64,000 nt of DNA from Leptoclinus maculatus (lineage: Eukaryota > Chordata > Actinopteri > Perciformes > Stichaeidae), in contig JAVDOI010000008.1 in NCBI GenBank assembly GCA_032191485.1, positions 19,140,674 through 19,204,673 on the forward strand, in the 5' to 3' direction. This document shows positions 10,583-22,700 of this stretch, one piece after another. Position 1 is the first letter of the stretch. Every line of letters begins with the position of its first letter. The notes below the pieces were generated by a model. The model was not told the DNA's origin. It did not search any database and worked only from the letters and a program-made list of their open reading frames with translations. Both the position numbers and the translations under genes were made by a program.

Positions 10583-13500
10583 CTGAGGGAAACACAAAAA
10601 AGAAAAGGAGCAGACAGACACAGACAAATGAGAAAAGATATGTTTAGCTCTGTCCTGCTGGGGCAAGTATTTATCCTGCTGTATACAGGCATGAGACTGA
10701 CAAATGCTGAAAAGGGAGGAACATTATCAACACAACATTTCTTTCAAAAGTTTTAGTCAAACAAAGATAACAGAGTAGTGAGAACCATCGCCTGCAAATA
10801 AAGTGATTAGTTTTCATTGAACCCTGTTACTGTATGTCTTCATATTAACTTCTACTGTTACTGTATGTCTTCATATTAACTTCCACTGTTACTGTACATC
10901 TGTTAGAATAGTGGCCTATCTTCTATTTGCAATTAATATGCATTCAATCCAGTTATATTATTTAAATTAAAATGATAATCTACTCTGGCTGTGGTCATTA
11001 CAGTGAACAGTGTGTACAGTGTGATGAGAGGGCACGTGAGCCCTTGTTGCTGTACTTTATCTCCTTGGAGCAGAGGCTGCATTCAGCAGACCTGCCTCAT
11101 CAATGTATTTAAAACACTGTGACAGCAGGAAGCTGTACTCACGTCTGTTTAGACCTCCACCTTTATCCAGGCCCAGCTCCACTCACAGCTCAGCCCTGCG
11201 TCAAGCTGCACTACACAAACAGCCTCCTCTTTGACCTCATCTCATCAGTATCTGGGCCTTTGATTCTACTTTGAGTTAAAAAAAAAAAACCTGCCGGTGT
11301 TCTGGTTTAATGTTAACGAGTGACCGCGTGAACTGAACCGGAACACGGGGGGGGGGCTTCATGTTTCATCACGTTACGTTTTTTCCTCCAAATTCGCGAT
11401 AATGACGAACGTTAACAGTCGACAGAGTTCCGCATGCAGTGGACGTTAACTTAACCAGCAAGTCTGAACAATAACGGAACTTAAACTGTAACGGCTACAA
11501 CATACATTCCATTCATTCAATTAAACGCACCTTGGAGATTACCTACATCTCGCGATAGCAGAACGTTAACAACGTGATCTCGCTCCGGTGATTCCAGCGC
11601 ATCTAAAGTTGTTTTGGCAACTCGGGGTCAAAAATACAATTTGAAAAATAATGTTTTGATTGTCATTCGTTTGTTCATTTCTTGGCTGCAGCAGCTGCAG
11701 TTGTTGGTGGATTAAAAACAGATAATTCAGAAGAAAAGCTGTTTAAACAGAGAAGACATGGCTGACCCGGAGGATATTCAATTGAACCAGAGGTAATTAA
11801 ATCAGTTATAACACTTGTTTTGGTCTGTTTTAAGTTTTTTTTTAAATATCGGTACAATTAATATGTAATTTTGGATTTATTGATAGGACAATGTAGTCTT
11901 GGTGCGAATATTGAGTGATAATATTGAACTAGGAGCTGGAGTAAAAGTACAGTAAAGGAAATCATGCATAAAGTCCAATCTGGTATTTATTTACGAAGCG
12001 TTAATTGGTATGTGGTTACATGAGTGTGTGTTTTCAGTGACATCTCTTGATACCTTTTGTTTTTTGCTCTTAGTGTTAACGATGAAGCTCCTGGTGAGAA
12101 ACCAGCAACAATTCCCACAGAAGAGGAAATAGACTCAAGAGGAGAGACTCAAAACAGCTTGATGCAGAGGCTAAGACTCCGTTGGAAAGACATTTATATT
12201 GTGATTCCGTTGGTGATGCTTTTTGCTGTGATCGCTTGCTTCCTGATCTATTTTTTTATGGAGCAAACTCAGAAAGCGGAAATACAAAATATGGAAAAAC
12301 AAGCCATGCAGTTGCAAATGAAAAATGATCAGCTGAAGCAACTGCTGAATTCCTCAAACACCTTTCTGAATGCAACCCTTGAAAGCCGTCACCTTGTGGG
12401 GGAGGAGAACAGAAAACTGAACCTGCTTCAGAATCGATCCATGCAGATCATCGCCCTGACGTCTGCAGAAAACCAACAGTTGCACCTGCGGTTAAACAAT
12501 GAGCAGCAAACATCCGCTCAGCTGGAGGCAGAGAATCAACACCAGTTCTCAATCCTGTCCTCCAGCAGACTGTCGTTCCTGTGGAGTTTCTGCAGCAATG
12601 AGTCCCTGCAGTGCACTCGCTGTATTCCCGGCTGGGTTGAACACGCCTCGCGCTGTTTCTTCGTGTCCAAGGAACGACAGAAGTGGGAAACTGCACGACG
12701 GTACTGCATGGACATGGGGGGTGACCTGGCCACCGTTAGGACTGCAGAGGACCAGGCCTTTTTAACGAACCTGACCTATCAGTTTAAACGGGTGCACCCT
12801 CAGTTCGTCCATTCAGCATGGATAGGCTTACAAGACTTTGTGGAGGAGGGCCTCTACCATTGGGTGAGTGGACAGAAACTGGACAGGGATTTAATGTACT
12901 GGATGCCCGGGCAGCCAGACAACATTATCCCGCATTGGGCCACCGACCAGGCAGGGCAGGATTGTGTGGCCATAGTCCCGCCGGCACACATCGAAGCAGA
13001 GGACTGGCTGAACTCTTGGGATGATATTATCTGTGTCGGCGTGCGACATTACATCTGTGAGCAAATGGCCCTCATTCTGTCCTGAGTGACTAAGATGTGA
13101 TGCAGGTGAATGTTATTGTTTAAGATGTGTACGCTCAATTAGAGTCACTGGTATCGGAAATTAACAAAGCTGATTCTCATTTAGAATTGTTTTTGGACAA
13201 ATTGAATTCCTCTTGTTTGTTTTTTTGAATTGTTTAATCCACTTGTTGCTTTGATAATTAACCTGTATGTAAATAGTTGTAATCAAATTAATTGAATTGT
13301 TCTGCATATTTTAAAAGTTATGATTTCTGTTTACCTTAAAGTGTCATCAAATAAATTGCATTGTTTGTTCTGCATATTTGGTTCTGGTTCTTGGTTGTTG
13401 GTTCTATCAACAGTGGAAATGTCATGTAAATCTTACACAGCCACTTCAAAGCAGGACTCTTGAATCCAGTCAGCAGAGGCCCATACATAGTACAGTACAT

Positions 13501-15563
13501 CAGAATGTACACAACTTTACTGATGAACACTTGAGATAATCTTAAGACCAATGTATACTTTTGAAGTTATAGAGAACACTTTGTAGCACTGCGTTTCAGT
13601 TCTACAAAAGAATAAATGCTGAAATGCTCCGAAGCGCATAATAAAAGATCATTTTTAGTGCAGGTCAGGTTATTTCTCGCGATTCTCACTTTGACTCCAG
13701 CAGGGCGGCCATGTTGACCACTATGAACTGGAGACAGGAGAGTTTAAGCTGCTCCGCGTTGTACATGGTGGCAAACTCCAGCAGCTCTGCGCCATTCTTC
13801 AGAGTCACTGAGGGGAACAAAACAAGCAGCGTCATTCACAGGAAATCGTTTCAAAGAAGCAATTGTGCCTGAAAATAGTTTCCCTAATTCCCTAATAAAA
13901 ATGTGCTGCAGTGACAGAGTAACATAAGGGACAGCGGTCAGTTAGTAACCCCCAGAATGCACGATGACTAAACCTTCTTTTTGCTTGTAACACGGATCCC
14001 CTCTGGTTTACTATGCTTTGTGAGACTTTTTTTGCTGCGTCATTACCATTCATATCTACACAACCAATGTGTTTATGATAAAAAAAGATTTACTAAAGAA
14101 AAAACTACTGTTTTGAGGCCCCCGAGATGTAGAGGACTAGAAGTATAAAGTTACATAAAATGGAAACAGTAAAGTACAACTACCTCAGATTTGTACTTCA
14201 GTACAGTACTTGAGTAGCCTAAATGTAACAAGAGCACAAAGTCCTTCATAGCTCTCGCTTCTTAATTCTTAATAACATTGTACATTAAACTTTAAAATGT
14301 ACAAAATGTGACGCCCTAGAGGGTTCGAAGTCAAACCCACTACAGTCTCACACAATCCTGTGGGAGACACTGCATCAAATTGTGATTTTCATGACATGAA
14401 TGCAGTATTATTTCAAGATAAATGGAAAGAGCTAAAGGGCAAAGTAAATGACGAATGGAATGAGAAATGAGATTAAAAGACAAACGCAGCATACAGTTCT
14501 CGGTGAGGACGACCTCGCACATCTCCTTCAGCCGTGTGATGAGCAGCTGGTCGGCCACAACCAACACGTTGCAGACAAACTCCACATTCAAAGACTCTGT
14601 CGGGCAAAAGACAGAACAATCCATCCTCTTAATACTATTTCGTGCAAATTCGGCAACAAGTCAGAAAGATCGTAATTTGCGGGATCAACATGAAACTTGA
14701 GAAGTCACCTTTAATGGTGTGGGACTCATCCGTGTAGATGTACTCTAGAATGACCTGCAGAATCTCTGAGCTGGTGGGCATCTCCAGTGCAGAGCAGGAG
14801 GTGGCCTGAGGGGGCGCAAGTCAGCATGTTTATCAGTGCCATAGGGGTGTAACAATACACGTATTGAACCGTTCGGTACGGGGCTCACGGTTCGGTACGC
14901 ATTACGAACCGAACAATACGTTTGAATAATATTAAATTGCTTTTGAAAAATAAAATATAGCTAAAAGTGGTGGAGCCACTGTGCTCAAAACATGGCAACC
15001 CACCAGACGTAACGTGCTGTCCTTCCCTGATTCGCCACACTCGTATCACGTGACCGTTCCCGGATGTTCACAAACAACAACAGCCTTGATTACCGATCGA
15101 CTACCAGGTTAATTCAATATGAACAACTGATTAGAGGCGTTGTTGACCGTGTTGTCTTTACTAGCAGCTGTTGTTCAGTTAAAGTCTGCATTTCTGTGGA
15201 GGAAGCAGCTGTTATTGGAGCGATCAGTGAGCGGTGTGTCCAGCGGAGGTATCAGCGCTACGGAGCGGCTGTCTGAAGTCACCGTTAGCGGATTTAGGGA
15301 GGACGGACACAAAACGGAGGACTTTCCTTTTCTTATTATTGTTTATTTTGTTCTGTACAACTATGTACAACAAGTTAACACACAAACTATAAAGGAACAA
15401 AACATGGATTGCTCTCCAGTACGACAGAGACTTCAGACACCAGCAGAGCTACGAGTGAGAACAACAACAACAACACATAGGGAACGAGTGAGAGACGTGT
15501 GTTGACCACATTTATGGACCATAATCTAGTAAACTTGTAAGTGTTAATATTAATGTAAATATG

Positions 15564-15613
<50 letters not shown>

Positions 15614-16700
15614 AAGACCCTCAGCAAAGTAACTAAGTCTGAAAAATAAAACTTCTAAAACTTCTGTTTGAGTTCATAGAGGAAGATTTTAGAGAAGATC
15701 TTAAGTATCAAACACGACCTTTCATTATTAAAGACTACTTTATTACTCTGTCGTATTTTTTTAAACTAAGCAACCAATCTACTTCCTGTTTACACCGGCA
15801 CCATCACGCCCAGTGTACGTGAATAGTCATGTAATATTCGTTACAAACTCTCCCCGCAGCGTTTAGGTATCTGTTCCCTCCTGATTCAAACAGGGCTAAA
15901 GGTATATCCCTACTCTGTAGTGATAAACCAGGCTGTACCAACATGCTTAATGCTATTGAGCCCCGTGACACTACTCCTTCACCAGCCCATTTCTCCAGAC
16001 CATAATTCCTGCTTTGTAAAAGAAAACAAAAGCCCAAACAGAGAATCAAGACCCCCTTGAGAGTCTCACCAGCGAGGATTTGGCATTTCTGCTTTTTTGC
16101 TGTATTGAAAACGTACCGAAACGTACCGAACCGTGGCACCACTGTATCGTATGGAACCGAACCGAGAATTTTGTGAACCGTTACACCCCTACAGTGCCAA
16201 TATGGTTACATCCACAAAAATCAATTGCAAGCATTGTGACCGGTGAAACGCTGGTTAATGAACAAGGCAGTATGACATAAAAAAAAAAAAAACATGGCAT
16301 ACCTCAATCCAGGGGTTTCCAAGCATACTATTGAAGTATTCTGAAACAAAAGTAAAAACATTTCACTTTCTGTAAGTCCAAAACATCCAACAGCCGTCAA
16401 ATTTTAAAGTTGCTTCAACACACAAGAGGCTATTATTTGAGGAGCCCAAATAGATCTTTACTGGGGATTTCTGCTGGGAGGTTCCATGAGGACACATGTG
16501 CTAATGTTTGACATGAACGTTTGTGCAAAAAATAACAGCCGTGCATTCCCCGCCAGTATGAATGAATGAGAACGTCTGTGATTGGTCGGTTGATGACGGG
16601 TTTGACCTTACCTAATCTGGCACAGAGGACACTCTTGTGACATGGAAACTCTTTACCATCTTCAGATTTCAGAGTAACATCACAAAGATAGGAGCTGTAC

Positions 16701-16736
<36 letters not shown>

Positions 16737-19700
16737 ATCAGAAAATCTGCATTTTCATGTCAAGTCCATTATTTGCCATCTCATCTATAGCTACAGCTGT
16801 TATTGTATACACTCATAAACGCACCCTTTTTTCTGGTAGAACTTGGGCTTGTTGCCAGTTTTCTTGTTTATAACGTTGATCTTTCCACTTTCATATTTGA
16901 CTCCGTCCAGTCTGTCAAGGAACAGAGAGAGAGAGCATGAATGAGGAGAAATTACACCACATCTGGTTTTGCGTCGGGGGTTTGAGAGCAGACTCTCGGT
17001 CTCTCACCGTGCAGACAGGCTCCCCAGGCCCAGCTTCTTTGCAACACCCTGCAGGGTTTTCACTGGGTTGGCACCTCCCTCGTTGGCCCCGGCCTTGTCC
17101 CCTTTACCTCCTTTCCCCCTCTTGCCAGGCTTGGCGCACTTGCTCTTGGCCTTGTCACCGTCTCCTTTGGTTGCGGGGGGAAGGGAGCGGTACACCTCGA
17201 GGGCCGAACGGCCTCTCAGGCTCAGGTCCTGCAGGCTGCTGATAAGCCTCTCCTGCTCAAAGTCCTGGCCACGGCAACAGAGACAGTGGAGCAGCTGAGT
17301 CAGAGGCTCAGTTCTTCAAGGCTAACACAAATACTTTCTATATACTCAAGTAATAGTATATATATTGAAATCCCGTGTATCCGAATCATGTTGCGGGGAG
17401 TTAAAGTGAATGACACTTTGTGGGTTTTGTTTGTCTTTTCCTCACCTGGTTTTGTCCCGACGAGGCCCCCGAGACTCTCGGCCGGGCCCCGTGCACCAGC
17501 AGCTCGCAGGAGTCGGTGTAGATGAAGTGCAGGGCGTGTTCCAGCATGTCCGGCGTGATCTTCTCCAAAATGATTAAATCGCAGCCCACAGCGTCCTCGC
17601 TCTTCCTCACTTCTCCGTCGAGCTCCTCGTCGAGCTCGTGCTCGGACATGAACTGCTTCCGGAAGAACTCGGACCTCATGGCCAGGATGTACTTGTGGGC
17701 GGGGAAGGTGCGATCGCCGGCCTGGAGGGTGACGTCATGGATGGGGTCCATTTCGTCCGCCTCGTCCAGAAGGCTCCGAAAGTGTTGGGAGAAGGAGGAC
17801 GGGGAAATGCTGGGAATCTCGTACAAGCTGGATCAAAGACATGGGTGGACGTCATTGTAGCATACAACTCAAATGGACACGTACAGAGAGAACACAAACA
17901 TAAAAGAGTATAATCTCTGACAAATGACTGATAACTGGAGTGCAAGAAGCTTCAACACCGCCTCCAATAAAGCAGAGTACTTTATCAGCAGGGAAGAGAT
18001 CTAAAAATAAAGACAATTAGACCCAGCCAGAGAAGATTAATAGGCCACTAATGTATGCAATACCGAACTGGCTAAATGTGAAACATAACATTCTGTGGTA
18101 AGTCATTATTGAGTCCCTGGGGAGACACTGCTTTTAAAGTCAGTTCTTTTTTGCTTCCCATCACCGGTTTAATGCTGATGAATCATAAAATAGAAGTACG
18201 TCTATGACTCACAGTCATTTCTCGAAATGCTCTTAACCCGTTCACTATTTCGCACAAAATAACCAAATAGACAGACTTATGAACATACCTCGTTTTGGGG
18301 TCGGACTGAAGCGCTCCAAAGTTTCGGCCTTTAGAGTCCATGGTGATGCTGACAGCTCTGTGGACATACGGGAGTTTCTCCAGGCGAATCCTCTCATACA
18401 GTGTCCCGGCATCTGAATGGCCACAGACCTCCACACTGCCCTCTAAGATTACAAGAAGCATGTCAATTACATTTAAAACAAATATACTCTTGTTCTTCTT
18501 AAAACCCCAAAGATTTGTTTGACAAATCTAAGGTTTAGTCACTACAAGTCCAATGAAAACTATTTAAATAGTTTCGGGATAACTGCAAAGCACTGGCCAA
18601 CTTGATGAGTCAACACAATCCCTCACCTTTCTTCTCCCCGTACTTCCTATACTCTCCAGCCCACACGCCACTGAAGCCCTCCCCCTCCTGAGTCACAAAC
18701 ATCAGGCCGTTCTTGCTGAGAGCGATGTCCGACATGAAAACCTGACGGCCATACGCCCACCGGCACTGTCTCACAGAGCTGCAAGAGGACCGCCAGCAGA
18801 ACACCTGAGAGAAGGACGGAAACGGAGGAAACTTAAGGAACGTTACACAGACAAGTCTTAGTCACCATATGTATTCATAGGACCCCATATAGACTAGCCT
18901 GCTTTGGTATTGTATAACTGTCTACAATGCTCCATATAGCTAGACAACAACAGGGGAAGTCAAAATAACAATGTTATACGTTCTGCTTCAGTTTCTAAAT
19001 GTTAGAACAGCAGGTGAGATTTAAGGAAAGTTTTATTGTCTCATGATAGATCTCGGCCAATTTATTTAGTGATGCTTGTCTGCACCATGTGCCTAAATAA
19101 CAGAGTGAAAAGCATTTTCTGTAATACTTTCTGAATGCACGTACCCTCCCAGCTTCATCTAATGCCAAGATGGTCAGCTTCTCCCCTCCTCCCTCATTCA
19201 GGATCTGTGGAACCACACGGTGGTCCAGACTCCCACCGCTGACCAGAACCTTCTTGACGTTCAGCTGCCTGAAAAATTAATAATTAGAAGAAAAAAAAAT
19301 AGCATATTCAAATTTTAAATATACTTTATTTATCCATCTGTCCATCTATGGATGAAGATCCACATTTCTTGGCGGAAGACACTCATTTGAACATCTGCAT
19401 TCGAGTGGATCCAATGTTGTGTTAGTGCTCTTTAACAGAGAGGCATGCACTGAGCCCCACAGAGGGATATTTGCAGCACTAGACTAAGCAAATCAAATAA
19501 TGAGGCAACAGTTTCCAGTTTAGAGGATGATTTACTATCTGCTGCCATTCAAATTAGGTTTGATTAGAATACCGGAGGCAGAGCGGACAGTGTCTCCGGT
19601 GGCTTGAAAATGCTGCACATATCAAATCTATGAGCACTGAAGAATATAGAGAGCACGAACTTTACAGAGATTACATCTTTACATTTGCCTGGCAAAATGC

Positions 19701-22700
19701 AGTCTTAAGTCTGGAATGAAGTCTGGACTTAAACAAGAAATTTGCCGACTACCTCTGCAATGAGAAGCTGGATGTTAGAGAGAGCAGCTCAGAATCAATG
19801 AAGTACGTGTGTTTGGCAATTTGGTGGGTGGTGGGTGGTGGATGAGGCAATCTTCGGATTATGGACCAGTTTGTTCAATTTATTGCTCTGATAAAAACGC
19901 TGTTATTTAAAAAGCTAATTTGAGGTCATGCTGATGTTGTGTGATGTGACAGAGTGACTGTTACAAGTCCTTTAAGGAAATGGAATATTAAAGGCCGTGG
20001 TGCCCCATTCACCTTGAAGCCATCTTCTTGCACTGGTAGTCGGCCAACAGGTAGACGTCGCCCTTCTCCGTCACGACCACCGTTGCTCCGTCACTAGCTG
20101 CTGCCATCGCTATGGTGACATCCTTGTGGTGCAGAGCCGACACCTGCCGGGGGGCTGTCACGCACTTCTCTCCGTTGGGATCCAGCAAGTAACCTGGATA
20201 ACAACACACAATGGAGTACATCAACAAGTCAAGTCGTCCATAGACAGCGTGTGAGAGTGTGTGTGTTTAATAAAGGCTTTTAAAAAAGATTCTCATAATA
20301 GCCTTTTGTGTCATCCACCTCTGATATGATGGAGGGTCTTTCCTCCTCACCAAACCTCCTACAGAAGTAAATAAACATTTGCACCATTCTAACATTTCAA
20401 CCACATCATTAGTCATGCTAAAAATATTAGCTTTATCTTTTTTTTTTCTACTCTGGCATGTTTACACGTTAGTGTAACACAGGCTGTGGGTCTCGCCTTT
20501 ATCTGCTCAAATTTACCAGCGCCACTTTCTCTCACAACACCGGCTTTAGCCGACATTTCCATGAGACTTACCCAGCTGGCCTCCATTGAGTCCCATTGTG
20601 TAGACGGCCTCCCTGGTCCACAGCACTGTGTGGAACCTTCCTGCTGCAACTCCAATCACTGTCCTGCCTCTCAGCGTCTTGGAGAACACCTGCATACACA
20701 GCACATCATAGTGACGTTGAAACAATAGCATACAGAATTTAAGAGTTTCTAAACTTAACATCAACGATAATTATCAACGTACTGGTCGTAGAACACACTA
20801 CATCAATCTCAAAAACAGAGAGCAGATTGAAGAAACACCCGCACATGGTCATTTATTTAATTCACCAAAACCACCAAAATCTCATTTGGCACATAAATAA
20901 TGCTCGCAAGAATGTCGTCGGCCCCTTTCCATCACCCTCCCTGCTACCTCTTACCTGTTTGGGGACATGAGCCGAGGCAGGAGGAGGAGCCAGACCGAGC
21001 TGGTGGAAGGTGTTGAGGCCAAAAGTGTACACGTAGCCTTCCTCCGTCAGCACCACTGTGTGGTCTTTAGCTGCCGCCACCTGGGAGCAGTGATGGGACA
21101 TCAGACCCTCCACCATGCGAGGAACCTGTGGAGAGCAGTGAGAAGGAGGAGATAAGGAGAACGATTAGATTAAACATATCTGTTCTGAAACGGTCTGTGT
21201 TTACTGTATGTGACTGTGGTACGGGAGGAGCAGGACAACATGACGAGCTGAAACTGATTGATTCATATTTACAAACAGGCTTTGAAGTTGTACATTATAT
21301 TTCTAAGCTATATGGACTCATTTACAGAATTTCTAAATACAGGGTGAGGGTTAGCACACTTCAATGTCGCCCTATAACAAGCTTCACCAGATAAGTCTGC
21401 TCATCTCCATGGCCAAGTCGTCCTCCCAGTCCATGCCCACAGGTGAACACCTGGCCTTTCTGGGACAGGAACACAGAGTGGAACTTGCACAGGACCACCT
21501 ACAAAGAGAAGAGGAGATAAAACATGTTTCCGTCTCTTTTTAATCAGTATTTTAAAATACAACATATTCTATTCTCAAGGAGTCTGAAGTTTGTGCTGAT
21601 AAAAAGGTTGTGGTTATTATAATTTGGACCTCATAGCGGAGGCTGCGATGCATCTCTTTCCATGTCCCTCAGCCAAGCCCTCTTGTAGTGATAGTAAAAC
21701 ACTATGCCAATAAAGGCCGGGGCACAAGTGGAAAAGCAAACATCATTACTAATACATTGCTACCCTCAAGCTTTCAATAGGGCGCAGGGATGTTTCCCAA
21801 AGTATCACATTGATGTGGACATTCGCACACATGCATACACACCAGCGTCGTTCATTTAATTAAAAACATGTCATTGTGGAATTAATATTTAACCTCTGGC
21901 ACCTGTCGGGTTGGGCTACGAAGACAAAGACTAAATGCAGCGGCACTGGGTCATTGTGTGGTCATGAAATCAGATCTATCCGTCCCCCACTAGGCTTTAT
22001 GAAATTACTCTGCATGACAAGTCCTGTATGTCAGAAAGAAGTCCCTTAAAACATGGAGTTTCTTCTGTTAACTCCAAAAACACAGGGACATGAAGCCCAG
22101 ATTAATAATGTCCTAACAAATACACAAACCCCATACAAATACAAAGTGTTAAGAATGGATTACAATGACAACACATCTAACACAGTCTTTACTTAAGCTA
22201 CTATAACCAGCATCTGGTGTGTACGCTACGCACACCACTGGGGGTAGTTGCACTGGTGCCAGCAGCTATATTAATCACACTAAGAGGATCCACATGACAA
22301 ACGCATGAAATTGTAGTCGGGCTGGCACAGTGTGGCAGCGTGGTTTAACCATGCACAGGCCGGCTTAACAAAGTCAGTTAACAAATGACGACCAATCAGT
22401 CCACGCCTGACGCACCAACCCTGCCCTCTACTTGACTCAGTCAAACAACATTACTGAGGGTTTCGGGTTGTTTTTCCTGATGCCATGGCTGTATAACCAC
22501 TAACTTCATTCATCTATGAAACGTACAATTTAACACTTTCAAGCCAGGCTTCAAAATGTTTTTTTACAACAGCTGATAGTGATTTACTATGAAGAGAAGG
22601 TTGTGTAATATCAGACTCTGGGGAGGGAGTGTTTTGCTGGTTTACCCAGGTGGTGTGCCTTATCTGGAGTACCCATGTGCATTGGCACAGAGTAGAAGCA

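Noticed and set aside
12057..12073. ATG at 12057 as lectin start
   Set aside because: It lies within the polypyrimidine tract and acceptor of the second exon; using the 11758 exon gives a normal acidic N-terminus and proper splice sites.
12448..12733. Minus-strand frames inside the lectin exon
   Set aside because: Shadows of the lectin coding sequence; ibtk has no exon here because exons 18 and 19 join in phase without it.
14312..14340. tRNA-like GGTTCGAA segment
   Set aside because: It resembles a T-loop but the stem does not pair properly and no acceptor, D or anticodon arm is found.
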